This document shows, piece after piece, positions 24,982 to 36,950 of a DNA stretch of 64,000 nt; position 1 is the first letter of the stretch, and the number at the start of each line of letters is the position of its first letter. A program made the position numbers and the translations under genes. The DNA is from Ganoderma boninense (lineage: Eukaryota > Basidiomycota > Agaricomycetes > Polyporales > Polyporaceae). Where the stretch lies: positions 2,356,001 through 2,420,000 of the forward strand of contig CM035306.1 of the NCBI GenBank assembly GCA_002900995.3. The letters are read 5' to 3'. The notes below the pieces were generated by a model. The model was not told the DNA's origin and did no database searches. It saw only the letters and a program-made list of their open reading frames with translations.

Positions 24982-25924
24982 GGTTCGTGTGCGCGTGAAC
25001 GCCTACACCGATCGTGTTTTGGAGGAGGGTGTGGATGCACAGAGAAGCGGACTCGGAAGAGCCGGGAGAAGCAGCGCGGGGACGGAGGTGGGACGGCAGA
25101 GTTGTCAGCACCGGCGAGAACGGGCCCGTGCCAGGAAGAGAGAGGGCAGTGCGGAGGACATGATAGAATTCTTATACAAGGAGCAGGGCGCGTGGACAGG
25201 CGACAGAGACGATAAGTGACCGCCCATCAAAGCACAAGCCTCCCGCCAAGCGAACTTCCCCACCGCTTCCCCACACGTCCCTGCCGAGCCACCGGCCGGA
25301 ATCGCTTGGCCATTTCGAGCACCGACAGATAGCATCCCGCCGCGATATGTAAATGGTTTTCCCAGTCGGCCTTGGGTCAACGACACGTTGCCAAAAACCT
25401 TCTGCAGTCTTGGGGCTCACCGGGGCTCATCGAGCCTGTGTTGCCGACCATGATAAGTAGAACTCATCCTTGGCTCTCCTAGTACGATCGCCGTGATCCA
25501 ACGGAGCTGACAAACAGGGATTTTCCTACGTGACGTCCCTCGCCGACAGTCGCCGAATCGGTGACCAGGTCGCCAAATATTACAGTCCTGTAATCGGCAT
25601 GGGAAGGGTTCGTTGCAATATTCCGGCCAGCCGTTCTGTCGGACCGCAGCATGGAAAGAAAGCAATTGCGAGCGTGATACAGGCGTTCTCAAGTCAGTGC
25701 CGCTGTCTCTTCCCACAGGACCACTGCCAGCTTTGAAGGTGCATAGCTATTGTCCTGCAGACAAGCAGGACAAAACGAGTCACTGAAGAGATGTTAGCGG
25801 GTGGTGAGAGGAGAAAGGAGGGGGGGGAGATTGGATATACAATGTTTCTGGTCGCCAGGGACTCAGACTACGCAAGTCATTCTAACTAGTCCTAACGTTG
25901 CCCTGCCAGACTCCAGAGCCGTTA
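24982..25924. other. Upstream region of the permease with GATA motifs; no gene seen
   Basis: 943 bp between the permease start and the enoyl-CoA isomerase stop. No convincing exon. Two GATAAG hexamers (25211-25216 and 25452-25457) lie upstream of the permease; such sites bind GATA factors that control nitrogen-use genes in fungi. Whether they act here is inference. Confidence 0.55.
25171..25176 (-). promoter_or_regulatory. Candidate TATA box of the amino-acid permease
   Basis: TATAAG reading toward the permease, about 190 bp before its ATG, in a locally AT-rich patch of an otherwise GC-rich region. Confidence 0.4.
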
Positions 25925-27275
25925 TCACAGCTTGTGCTTGATCTCCTTCCTCGCGATCTTGGCAAAACGCTCGATAGGTACCCCGCTCTCAAAGCGCTCA
26001 GCCTGTCCGTAACTCTCGCGAAGGTTCACCGTATCAAGGCTATGCTGGTCGTTCAACCCCGCCTTGATGAGCTGCTTCACGCCAAGAACAGCAGACGGGT
26101 CCAAGCCCTCGAGCTCGGACTGTACGTGCTTGCGCACAGCGGCATGGAACGATGGGACAGATTGCTCAGGGAAGATTTTGCTGCGAGGTTCGTTATCAGC
26201 AAGCTGGTCAGGGTCGCAACAGCTGAGCTAGTCGCCTCACTTGACGAAGCCGCATTCGAGAAGCTCTTGTGCCTCCTTCTTCTTCCCAAAAATTAGCACC
26301 TCGTTTGCTTTTGCGACGCCCACTGTAAAAAATCGATGCCAGATAGGTATACAAGGATGGCGGGCATAAGATGAATGCTTACTGCGGTTGCGGAATGTCA
26401 CACTAGAGCCCGCTTCGGCGACAAGGCCTAGGATCCCACATTGAGTTATCGGCAAAGGCAACATAGAGAGCAGGACATACCCAGGAAAGTGAATGGCACA
26501 GATAGCCACATGCTTGGCAGAGCGTAGATGAAGTCGAAGTGTCCGAGGAATGCTGGGACGGTATGATCGTCATGAGCACGATTTCCCTGACGTCACACTA
26601 AACTATACAAACCCGCAGAAATACCTGAAGCAAGGTGTACGAGTTAGGACCGACTAAGATAGGCATCCCTTCCGGAAGAAGTACTCGCCCATTACAGGAC
26701 CATTAACTGCCGCGACTAAAATCTTGGTATGAGTGTACAACTGCGTGACCGAAGCTCAGTGCGAATCCGCCAGGTAATACCTAGGTCAGATGGTTCCTGA
26801 ACTTACTGCGCGGCTGACATCGGTGTTGACTGGGGCGACAGCTGTGGTAAAGAAGTCCCGAACGGTATGCGGCTGCCGAGGCGAGTCCAACGTCTTCTTG
26901 ACACTAGTCCCGCTGTGCGGAGCAGAAGGGTCCGTAATCAGGAGATTCCTCGCTCGTGGCTCAGTATATCTGATACTTACGCGGAGAACCACTTCCCAGT
27001 TGCTGACAGAGCATGAGCATGGCGGACACAGTTTCCCCAAGGCTTGATGATGCTCACCTTGCCAAATGGTCGCAAGGACATCTGGCCGCTTGTCAATCGC
27101 ACGCAGGGCCTCTGCGAAAGCATCATAATCTGCGACAAGAAGCGTGTTCAGTGAGGCGTTCAACAACGTTATGACCTGAGGACGAACCTGCCCTCTCAAT
27201 GGCATTCAACGACTCCGGGCTATTGAATGTGATGGTAGCAATGCCTTGGGATATCTCGACCGCGACTTTGGACAT
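25925..27275 (-). CDS. Enoyl-CoA hydratase/isomerase family protein (ECI-like, peroxisomal type)
   Basis: Crotonase-fold enzyme; its closest look is to peroxisomal delta3,delta2-enoyl-CoA isomerase, which lets unsaturated fatty acids enter beta-oxidation. Exons give MSKVAVEISQGIATITFNSP, YDAFAEALRAIDKRPDV, TKILVAAVNGPVMG, IPAFLGHFDFIYALPSMWL, then GLVAEAGSSVTFRNR (with the isomerase-type Glu), MGVAKANEVLIFGKKKEAQ and ELLECGFVKQIFP. About 280 residues. The C-terminus is HKL, a variant of the SKL peroxisomal signal. The start at 27275 matches the family N-terminus; the in-frame ATG at 27419 would add a Pro/Ser-rich leader. Confidence 0.9.
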
Positions 27276-27963
27276 GCTTGCCTGGGGCTTGCTAGGAAAG
27301 TGTCGGGGGTGCGGCGGATGAGTCGGTGAGGAAAGATGCAACCGTGTGGGGCCAAAAATTGGGGTGATGCACGTAGTTATACCCAGGAGGAATCGTCCAG
27401 TGTTGTCGGTTAGACACAATGAAACGATTTGGTGGGCTCTATTAGCCTGTCAAGGTATCTCCGCGTAGACGTGGAGGGAAGAGGGCCGAGGCGAGAAGTC
27501 GACGGCGCACTCATCGAACGTTCCTCGGCGGTCTTTCTAGTCTTGAAGCGATGCTGCAACCGGCAAACATGCGCCCGAGGGCTGGTTGCAGAATTGGCGT
27601 GGGGCCGGTGGAAGTTTGCTGACAACAACGAGCTGCGTGATTTAAGCGCGCGGGGAATTAGTTACACATTCTTATCGCGGCAGCCTGAGTAAACAGCTTT
27701 GCAGAGCTTCACCTACCAACCTCCGTCTATCCCCTAATTAGTCGCTAGACAGACCGCTGGTTCGACCATCGAGTTGACCCTGAATTTCACTGTTGGTCTC
27801 GGAAACGGCGTCTGCACTCTTTCTGCGTCTCTCGGCCGGGCCTCGCAGGTTATTCACACGAGATCCACGCCCTCGGCTGGCATCCACAAGCACCGTCGCA
27901 AACTGACAGGACGGCGGGTTGTGACAAAGACTTTCTCTAAAGGCTTTCTCTATCATCGCACCT
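27276..27963. other. Divergent intergenic region (ECI-like / BET2)
   Basis: Contains the promoters of the enoyl-CoA isomerase (-) and BET2 (+). No exon or repeat recognised. Confidence 0.6.
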
Positions 27964-29382
27964 ATGGGATCCGCCTTAGACATCCCCTCCCATGTCAAGT
28001 ACATTCAATCGCTTGGCGAGGTAATGTACCTCCTCTCTATCACAGTCATCCTTCAACCCTGCTAATGCCGTGCTTCTTCAGAATAAGGATGACCTGGTAT
28101 ACCACCTCACCGCACACCTCCGAATGAACGCCGTGTACTGGGGTCTGACTGCCCTCTGTATCATGGGTCACAAGGATGCCCTGGACCGGAACGACATGAT
28201 CGATTTCGTAATGAGTTGCTGGGACGATCAAGCAGGTTAGGAATGTTCCCTAGAATGTAGTTGAATGCTCTTGTGCCTGCTCAGGGGAACAACGCTAACG
28301 ACCGCTAACGTGCGTAGGTGGATTTGGAGCCCATCCCGATCACGATGCACACATCCTCGCCACACTCAGTGCCATTCAAATCCTGACCACGCAGAATGCG
28401 CTCGACCGTGTCGATGTCCCGCGTGTAGTGAAGTGTGCGTCGTTGACTTTGAAAGGCCGACCAGCTTTGGGTTGATGTGACCAATCTCTGACCTTGGCGG
28501 TTACAGTCATTCTTTCGCTGCAGCAAGAGTCGGGCGTATTCGCTGGCGACCAGTTTGGGGAGATCGACACGCGATTCTTGTATATCGCCGTGAACGCGCT
28601 TTCGCTCCTCGGACATCTGCACGAGCTTGATGTAGAAAAGACTGTTGGCTACATCCGAAGGTGCAAGAATTTCGATGGTGGGTACGGCGCTCGAGAAGGC
28701 GCGGAAAGTCATGCCTCGCAAGGTACACCCACTCCGTGACGTTCCGTGCGTGTCGTCGTGCCTGACTTAGGAGGTCTGCTATGCAGTGTTCGTTTGTGTG
28801 GCTGCTCTCGCCATCCTCGACAGGCTTGACGAAGTGGACCACGAGACCTTGGCGTGGTGGCTGTCGGAACGCCAGCTTCCCAATGGCGGCCTGAACGGGC
28901 GGCCCGAAAAGTTGGAAGACGTACGCCTGGTCTCTGTTGTTATCGTAACCCGGATGCAGTTCCTGATGGGTCCATCTCTAGACCTGTTATAGTTTCTGGG
29001 TGCTCTCCGCGCTATCTATTCTGAACAAGATTCCTTGGATCAACGCCGAAAAGCTGACGGCATTCATTTTATCCGCTCAGGTGAATATTTTTAGTCATTT
29101 ATTGGACACTGGCATTGACTCCTCTCCAGGATCCTGAAGGCGGAATCGCAGACAGACCCGGAGATCAACCCGACGTCTTCCACACTCATTTCGGAGTCGC
29201 AGGTAACTTCTGCATTTTTGGCTGTCAGAGACCGCTGTGCTGAATGCGACGCAGGCTTGTCGCTCCTCGGTTATCCCGGACTGGAGGACCTCGACCCGGT
29301 GTACTGCATGCCGGCGCGCCTGATCGAGTCGAAGGGGCTGAGGAAGGGGTGGGCTGCTCTTCCGCGAAGAGCGGGTGCATGA
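27964..29382 (+). CDS. BET2: Rab geranylgeranyltransferase (type II) beta subunit
   Basis: Catalytic beta subunit that attaches geranylgeranyl groups to Rab GTPases presented by REP, giving them membrane anchors. Exon 1 is [19 protein letters not shown]. Prenyltransferase repeats follow: [74 protein letters not shown] joining [27 protein letters not shown], then [21 protein letters not shown]. The zinc ligands (Asp and Cys of KLEDVCYS and His of FHTHFG) are in place. About 335 residues, normal length. The stop lies 296 bp before the SmgGDS start on the same strand. Confidence 0.95.
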
Positions 29383-29678
29383 GACGGGGCGAATGTGTTC
29401 CTGTATTTTTAGTAGTGCAAGGATTCGGAAGCACGTCGCGGGGAGTGCGAGTCGGAGACGCCGGGCGTGTTATCTGGGTGGCACGTGTGACGATCTGGGC
29501 GATGAGGGAGTCGGGGAGGGGAACATGCACAAAGCCAAGCACCCGGCCACAGGAGACTCGACGACTGTCCGGCATCCGCACTTCCGCCTTTCCCGCCTTC
29601 CTACCACCGGCTGCCTCTGCTCTCCCGCTGCTCAGCTGGCGTGATACCGCGCTCTCGTAACCGACCGGCCATTCCGCC

Positions 29679-32408
29679 ATGAGCGCAAGCACAGCCCTCG
29701 CATCGGCCTCCAAGCTCGGCGATCTGCTAGCCCAACTGCCCCTCAATCCTCCCGGCCAGTGGCCCCAGATTGAGCTCACTGCCCAGAGTCTCGCCAACGA
29801 TCTGCGTAGCAAGGATGGTTCGCTGCCTCCTCTCTGCTTTCTCCTTCCGTGCTCCATGCCGACCCGCGCCCCGTAGTTGAACAACAGACTGCGCTTGGAC
29901 AGACCCTGCTTCCCCAAACCCTCACCTCCCTTCTCAAGGGTGCGCTCAATGACTCTCAGAGCTCTGGTGCGGTCTGCAAGCCGGCTATCTTTGAGCTTCT
30001 GCGCGTGGCCGCCAATCTCTGCATGGACCATGGTGAGTGCCTTCCTGGGCGCACGCTCTATGGCATCAGCTGACAATCGGGTTGCTCGGTATGCGCAGAC
30101 GACAACCGTAGCTATCTGCTGGAGGCTGGCTTCCCTCAGACTACTCTCAACCTGCTGGAGAGCTATGCAGAATCAGTTGACCCTGCACAAACGGAACCGT
30201 TCGCCATCTCCATACCCGATCTCAAGATTGTGAGGACTGCAATAGGTTTCCTCCTGAACACGAGCGTGGGCTACGGTATGTGATAAGCCGCCTCATGCGT
30301 GTTTCCTCTCCTGAGTCCAACAGATGCCGTGAAGGATCGATTGATCTCGTTGGAAGCCGCCCTGACCATTCTGAAGCTCTCGTCTTCAATATACCCCATC
30401 GGATCATGGGCGCGCGCAAGGGCTTCTACCGCTGATGGGGAGGACGTGCTGGAGGAGTGGAATTTGCGCAGTACGTTGGCCTCCTGGTCGTGGAGGACGA
30501 TCGACGAATTGCGTGGAGACGAAGACGACCGTATGTTTCCCTCGACGTTTGGATCGTGACATCCTCCTTTACATGTTATCTCTTCAGAACATCCAAGAGT
30601 TGTGCTTGGGCAAGACGCGCTGCCATTACTCGTAAACCAACTAAAAGCATTCCTACCTCCATATCCTACTCCCCAGCCCCCATTTACCGCACCACCATCC
30701 CGGCGCAGCCTCGTGCAAACGGACTTCGATGTCTATGAGGAAGTCTGTGGTCTCATCGAGTCCCTATGCATCGATGTGGAGGATGTCCGCCTATCCCTTG
30801 CTCGCGGTTTGACCTTCCCTGATGGAGAACATGGAGGCATCGCTTGTCTGTCCGATCTCCTAACGTTCGTCGACAAGGGCGACTACTCGCCCTACTGGAC
30901 CCCCGAGGAACGCCCATCGAAAGAAAAAGGTTTCGATCTCGGCAAGGGCGCTATCGTAAAGGCAATAGTAGAGACTGCAGGTGAAGAAAAGAACACCGAC
31001 ACGCTCTGGGACGATTCGGAGGAGGACAAACCTGGAGGAGAGTTCGTGAGCCGCATGGTGGAATGGATACGGACGCATAAAGGTCTTCAGGAGACCAGCC
31101 GGGACGACCTGATCATGTGCGCCACGCTCAGCCTGGGTAATATCTGCAGACGAGGTATGAATAACTATAACTTTGTTCTGCTCAATAGCGCTTCTTGAAA
31201 GTGCATACATTGCTGACTGCTGCCTGCCTCGGCCTTGGCAGACGCTCATTCGACGGCGATCGTCAAGCCGCCTATTTCACTCGCTCCCGATCTCGCCGCG
31301 TTGCTGCAGCCCGATACCGACATCAAAGTGAAGCATGGCGTCATTGGGCTCCTCAAGCACCTGGCACAGTCACAGGGTTGCAGGGCCGCTCTCGGTGAGG
31401 CAGGCATCATCCAGAGGCTTGGGATGTCGCAAATCTGGGGCGACAAAGGTGACATAGCCGAGATCGTTCAGGTAGCGGCCATTGGTGTGGCAAAACACAT
31501 GTGCAGCGGCGAGAGTGAGTGGCATGGCTTTGGCTTTCCAGTGGCCGAAATGCTTGCTGATCTGAAACACTCCCGTTCCGTTTCCGCTCATGTGCCCAGT
31601 CGAGAACACGTTTTCTCTTGTCGTCCCGGACGAGCCTGGGTCCCCTCTAAAGCAGATTCTGGACCTCGTTAGGCGTTCGGACTCCATCGCCGTCAAGAGC
31701 GAGGGCACCCGAGTGCTGGTCAACGCGGTGAAGACTGTGTGGTCGACTGATCCGAAGAATCTCGACGAGCAGCAGACCAAGAAGCGGGAAGCTACGGTTG
31801 CAGCCATCGTGACGGAGCCGTGCGTTTCCGCGCTCGCCAGGTTGATCGGCAGGAGCAAGCGGTATCCTACCCTCATCAACGAGGGCGTAGTGGCACTGTC
31901 GCTGATCAGCACACAAGCAGGTGGAGGTACGTCGATGCGCTGTGCTCATGACACCCCGCAGAAGACTGACGCCCATTCGGTTTTGCCTTTGCGTTGCGCA
32001 TCCTGCCCCTTGGTGTCGTGTTGGCCAGGCACGCTGGTACTGGACTCGCTGCTAAACCCTCTGCCGTCGGAGGCCCTCCGGTCGGCGTCCGCGTCCCAAC
32101 CAATGTCCGCCATCTCGGTCAACGAAGGGTCCCCAGTCGTTGGGCCGGGGCGTGCTCTAGACATGTTGATTGGCACACTGCGCGAGGGCAGCGCACCGAA
32201 CGTCCCCCCAGAGTTCCGTTCGAACGTGTGCGTTCTGCTCGGACACCTGGGCCGGAAGGGGGTTGTTGCGGAGAGCAGGGCCACGGATGTGCAGCGGATG
32301 ACTGAGAGCACACGGGAGCTGATCCAGGTGCTGGCGAAAGAGGAGGGGCCCCAGAACAACCCCAAGGTTGCGGCTGCTGCGAAGCGGGCGCTGGAGGCGT
32401 GGGCGTGA
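29679..32408 (+). CDS. Rap1 GTPase-GDP dissociation stimulator 1 / SmgGDS-like armadillo protein
   Basis: Armadillo-repeat protein that binds small GTPases with a polybasic tail and a prenyl group, acting as a chaperone and nucleotide-exchange helper. It starts MSASTALASASKLGDLLAQL. Helical repeats include FELLRVAANLCMDH joining DDNRSYLLEAGFPQTTLNLL, FDVYEEVCGLIESLC, MCATLSLGNICRRDAHST, KVKHGVIGLLKHLAQS, VQVAAIGVAKHMCSGE, SEGTRVLVNAVKTVW, INEGVVALSLIS and SNVCVLLGHLG. The ending is KVAAAAKRALEAWA-stop. Roughly 740 residues over about eight exons. DDNR-Y-L-E-G- and L-L-NTSVGYD are typical SmgGDS phrases. It is absent from budding yeast, so no yeast name applies. It follows BET2 head to tail. 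Confidence 0.9.
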
Positions 32409-32952
32409 GGTGACGAGTTGGAAGTGAGTACTGTATTTGAATTCCGAAGCTGTCGATTTTGTCGTGTTTCGTATGCTGTGACCGGGTCCGTCGTGGGTGC
32501 TGGGGTGACATGATGCTTGCTAGCGCTGCTTAGACTGTATCAAGTACTGCCGTATCTTCCGTCGTTTGTAGTTCTTGATTGTGCTACGATTACTGTGGCA
32601 GTATTGAGTGACGATGTCGCTGCACCGGGTTTGTGTTCTTCCCTGTGCCGCCGAAGTGTAAGGGCGAGCAGAACAGAACAGAACTGCGGAATTGAGCGGG
32701 CGCTCGGCTCGGGGTTGGTTGTATTACCGGGCTGTCCTGTTCCCGTGTTGCGACGGCCGGATGCGTGTGGCTTCGAGAGGAAGTCGATGCACCGGCTGTG
32801 TGGTCTCCAGCGCGCCCCACGTCGGGGACGACGGCCACGCTCGGCCACGTCGTTATTTTACTCCCTCGCTTCTTGGCACGCAAAAACATCTGGCATGTAC
32901 CTTGGGTAGTGACCATCCTCTCCTCATAGCTGTGTTTAGACCGACATCCAGC
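32409..32952. other. Intergenic region
   Basis: 3' flank of SmgGDS and leader of the alpha/beta hydrolase gene. No further gene seen. Confidence 0.6.
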
Positions 32953-34926
32953 ATGGGGGCACTCTTCAGCTTCTTCTCGGCAGCCTACTATGTTCCCAAG
33001 CTTTACCTCGGCTCAACACCTGCGACCCTCTCCGTTAGGACATCGGTGGACTCCAAGTCTGTTGAGAAGATTTCCTTGCACGACTTCCTGGCGCTGAGGG
33101 TGCCGTCATTGCGCGGGGGCTACAAACCGGCATGGTGGTTGAACAAGTACGTGCCATTGCCTAGGCTTTCGAAGCGAGACGCCGACGTCAATCTGTTTTC
33201 CAAATCCTCAGCGGCCACCTGCAGACGGCCTACTGCGTTGTTGGCGACTTTTCGAATATAGACAAAGTAGAGTATGATAGGTAAGCTGGGACTCTATGCA
33301 TCCGCGTCGTGACGTATTGCCGACCCTACACGCCCAATCATTGTGGCATAGAAAGCTTATTCGGACACTCGATGGTGGCACCATGTAAGTCAGATCCGGA
33401 CATTGAACATGCATACGTTCTCGACTTGCGCTTGCTGAACATTATCTGCGCCAGTGGCCTAGACTTTGCCCCACCCGCCGAAGAGCGCACTCTCCGAGAC
33501 GATACACCGATCGTCGTTGTCCTCCATGGTCTTACGGGAGGTGCGTCCCGTCTGACTCCTCGGCGTCGGACCTCGGTGCGCTGTCGTGCTAACAGTGGGT
33601 CTGCAGGTTCACACGAGTCATATGTTCGATCCATCCTGGCCCCGGCATGCACGCCTGTGGAGCAAGGCGGTCTGGGGTACCGGGGTATCGTCGTCAACTT
33701 TCGCGGATGTGAGCAATCCTCATTCTCCCACTCCCCCAGCTTCGTCCCCGTGTTCCAGTTCATATCCCCGCCCATCGCTCTTCTATCCCATCCACAGCGC
33801 AGCCCATTAATCGCGTCTGAATTGCCTCGCAGGTGCCGGAGTGCCAATTACCAGCCCGCAGTTCTACTCGGCCCTCAATACCGAAGACATCAGGATGGCT
33901 GTCATGTATATCGCAAAGCAATACCCCCGCGCGCCACTCATTGGCGTCGGCTTCTCGCTCGGGGCTAATGTCCTCACGCGCTACCTTGCTGAGGAAGGCT
34001 CCAGCAGCCGGCTGGTAGCAGGCTGCGCTTTAGGCTGCGTGAGTCCGCCGATCTGGTCCTCGTTTCTCTCGATCCGCCGCTCAGCTGCCTCGTGTGTGTG
34101 CGTGGGGATACAATCACCTAGCCGTGGGACCTCGTCGCGTCCAGTGACCGGTGCGTCCCCCCTCGTCATACGGCCCTGACTGTCCCTGTGATTCAGTCGT
34201 GCGGCGTGGCCGCGCGTCTGCAAGGATCGCCTTGGCCCCTCGGAGCTCCAGCCGCCATGATTATACTGATGATAGAGTTTGCCGTTTAGGCTGGAGAGCC
34301 GCCTCTTCCACCGACTCGTGTATTCCCGGGGCATGGCGCAGAACCTCCAGAACCTCATCGCGCGCCACAAGGACGCGCTGTCCAAGTTCCCTGACTCGAC
34401 GCTCTGGAGGTCCTTTCAAGAGCATTTGCCGAAGAAAGACATGACGTTGATGCAGTTCGACGATGCTATCACCCGCGTGGCGGGCGGCCCTTCGCCACCC
34501 TTCCCCTTCGCGTCGGCGCGCCACTACTACGTTGCGGGGGCGAGCCACAATGTGCTCGACGACATCCGCGTGCCCTTCCTTGCGATTAGTGCCGCCGATG
34601 ACCCCATTGCGAGCTCGATACCGATCGGAGAGACGGACAACCCGCTGGTCGCGATCGTGGTCACGAACGGAGGAGGGCACCTGGGCTGGTTTGAGGCAGG
34701 CAAGAGGTTCGGAACGCTCGAGAGGTGGATCCGGAAGCCCGTGCTCGAGTGGATCCGTGCGATCAGCGAACATCTGGTTCTGGAAGGAGGCCTCGGAAAG
34801 CCGCTGCACGAGGTCGACGGCTTCTTGAAAGAAGTTGGCCGAGATGACATCGGATGCAAGGAAGTGGAGGGCGGTGGTCATGTTGTCGGCGTGGAGGGTG
34901 AGGAGGGTCTCTTGGCTGGGCTTTAG
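32953..34926 (+). CDS. Alpha/beta hydrolase, EHT1/EEB1 (ABHD1/3) type
   Basis: Relatives make or break medium-chain fatty-acid ethyl esters, or act on phospholipids. The N-terminus has a hydrophobic stretch (MGALFSFFSAAYYVPKLYLG). Then RGGYKPAWWLNNGHLQTAY, where the family NGHLQT block is split by an intron, TPIVVVLHGLTGG (oxyanion region), GYRGIVVNFRGCAG, PRAPLIGVGFSLGANVLTRY with the nucleophile Ser in GFSLG, PFLAISAADDPIA with the acid Asp, and GGGHLGWFE with the catalytic His. About 460 residues, normal. The C-terminal tail (EVEGGGHVVGVEGEEGLLAGL) is unconserved. The start at 32953 is preferred over an upstream in-frame ATG. Confidence 0.93.
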
Positions 34927-35018
34927 ATCTCAGACACGTATAGAGAGATTGTGCAGCTAGACTACACTCATGCTTAATGGTCGTACACCACAAAATTCTA
35001 CACAGTACCTGTGTTCCA

Positions 35019-36090
35019 TCATTCGCTGTCGCTGAACGTGACGTGATCCCCGTCGTCTTCCTCCTCGTCGACCGTGGTCCGGTCGTACTGACTGATATCC
35101 ACCGAAACTGCGTCCTCCTCGTTAAGCCCTTCGTCCAATGTTCCGAGGTTCCGATCACGTTCGAATAGGGCGCGACCTGCGGGCACGATCGAGGGAACTG
35201 TTGGTTAGTCTTTCGCGAGTTTCATATAGAGATACGCACCGGTAAGACGCGTGTGCAGTTTCTTGTACTCTTCCCGTTCCTTCGCCGCGAGACCCTTAAG
35301 TTTTTCCTCGTCGTCTTTCAGCCGCTTTGCCGCCATTTCCTTGTCGAATTTGACCTTCCATGCTTTGAATGACTCGACGGTGACAGGAGTACCTCGTGTC
35401 TTCGCCTCCTCCGCCTACAAAAAGTCGATCAGTCCACGTGTGTTGGGAAGGCGAGGATGTCGGGGATCACAAACCTCGATCGCGCGCCGTTCTTTCTCCA
35501 TCTCGTCTTTTCGTATCCGCTCTTCCCGCTCGCGCTGCAGGGCCGACAGGCGTTCTCTCAAATGTGTGACCAGGGTGAATGTCATGGCCATTCCGAGATT
35601 TTCTTCGCCCTAGAGAGCGGTTGCGATGAGAGGACGTTGAGTCCAAGCAAGCGAAGAAGCACACCACTTTCCCGAGCTCGACGAGAAGTTGATCTAGCTC
35701 TTCATCGTCCAACTCGCCCTGTTGCAGTTCCAAAGAGAATGCGGGAAGCGCCTCAGGATACTCGTCGGGGTATTCGAGTTTGAACGCCAAGGAAACTAAG
35801 CAGAAAGAATATTAGCGACGCCGTTGAGACGGAGGTCGAGGGAGCGACTCACGGTCGTCGAGGCCTTCTACGGGGTCATCTGGCTCGACATCGATCTGGA
35901 TTTCCCTTTCCGATAATTCTTTGCATGAGTCTCAGCGCGAGATGATTGCAGCACGGGAGGGGACGCGACGCACTCGTGAGCTCGGTGGGGTAGATCGATT
36001 CGAGGACCTGAGCGGGTGGGTCAGACAGTCGAGGAAGGGCGTGTCGGGTCAGCGCACCTCGAATTCTTCTGCGAGCACTTCCGCGGACAT
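35019..36090 (-). CDS. GIR2: RWD-domain protein (RWDD1/Gir2 type)
   Basis: RWDD1/Gir2 binds DRG GTPases and the eIF2-alpha kinase activator Gcn1, linking to translation control. It opens with the RWD start MSAEVLAEEFE joined to VLESIYPTELT, then KLSEREIQIDVEPDDP and SLAFKLEYPDEYPEALPAF (the RWD YP--YP signature), and ELDDEELDQLLVEL. A charged coiled segment follows (LREREERIRKDEMEKERR-type; KLKGLAAKEREEYKKLH), then GTPVTVESFKAWKVKFDKEM and an acidic tail ending VTFSDSE-stop. About 240 residues. The start at 36090 is 188 bp from the start of the divergent bS21m gene. Confidence 0.92.
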
Positions 36091-36278
36091 GGCTGAGGGT
36101 GCGGGGAGTGTGGACACTGGAGGGTGTGTCGATCGCTGCTCTCAACTGAACGCGGGTCGCTGGGCACGATCCACGCAGCCGACCAAAAGCTGAAGCGGCC
36201 GGCCCGGGAGAGCGCCGGAGCTGGTGTTGGCACTGGCTGCGTCGCTGAGCTCGCCTCGAGTCTCGACGCTCGTCCGCA
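36091..36278. promoter_or_regulatory. Short divergent promoter (RWDD1-like / bS21m)
   Basis: 188 bp between opposed start codons, so the two promoters are shared or overlapping. No TATA box seen. Confidence 0.55.
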
Positions 36279-36950
36279 ATGCTCGCCAACGTCCCCAGTC
36301 TCGCACCGTCCCTCTTGCGCCAGTGTGCTCGCCATGCTCCTTCCACTCTTCGCCCTTCCATCCAACTTCGTGCCCTAGCCACCACCTCCGTCCTCCACCA
36401 ATCCTCTGATGATCCCACCAACCCCCTCCCCTACCATCCGGGCTGGATCGACACCCATGGCCACATGCAACCGACTATCGGCGGGCGGTGGAATCACATC
36501 TTTGGAGATCTGCGGCGCGAGCCCCAGACTGAAAAAACAGTCCCGGAACAGTTCTGGAAAACCCAGGAGCAGTCGAGTGTCAGGCATCTCCGTCCGCCTC
36601 ACGACGCGTATTCTGGTGAGTGCTTCCGCAACGTCACCTCTCATCCTACGCATAACCGCGCTCTCGTAGGCCGCAGTTTCCCCGTCTACAAGGGCGACAT
36701 TGCCACAGCTCTCAGGCATCTCAAGAGCACCCTCACGATCAATAATGTTCGCTCCCAGAACGTGAGGGATGAGAGGCACGAGAAGAAGGGTGAGAAACGG
36801 AACCGCCTCAAGAGCCTCCGCTGGAGAAGACGCTTTGCGCATGAGGTACACCTCTCTTCTATGACGCCGCGAACCTTCAATGTATTCACTGCTTGCCAGG
36901 TGCGCAAGAGGGTGCAGCTCGTCAATGAGATCCGTGCCCGTGGTGCATGA
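36279..36950 (+). CDS. MRP21: Mitochondrial small-subunit ribosomal protein bS21m
   Basis: Three exons. The N-terminus is a mitochondrial presequence (MLANVPSLAPSLLRQCARHA, Arg/Ser-rich, no acids), followed by ALATTSVLHQSSDD as a likely cleavage region. The ribosomal S21 domain is at the end: GRSFPVYKGDIATALRHL, then NNVRSQNVRDERHEKKGEKR, SLRWRRRFAHEVRKRVQLVN and EIRARGA-stop. About 190 residues, longer than bacterial S21 because of the fungal N-terminal extension. The last intron falls between HE and V at a GAG|GTACAC donor. Confidence 0.92.
   Translation: MLANVPSLAPSLLRQCARHAPSTLRPSIQLRALATTSVLHQSSDDPTNPLPYHPGWIDTHGHMQPTIGGRWNHIFGDLRREPQTEKTVPEQFWKTQEQSSVRHLRPPHDAYSGECFRNVTSHPTHNRALVGRSFPVYKGDIATALRHLKSTLTINNVRSQNVRDERHEKKGEKRNRLKSLRWRRRFAHEVHLSSMTPRTFNVFTACQVRKRVQLVNEIRARGA

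Noticed and set aside
29225..30076. 283-codon minus-strand ORF
   Set aside because: Spans the end of BET2 and the start of SmgGDS in antisense; no motif, high Arg/Ala/Ser content.
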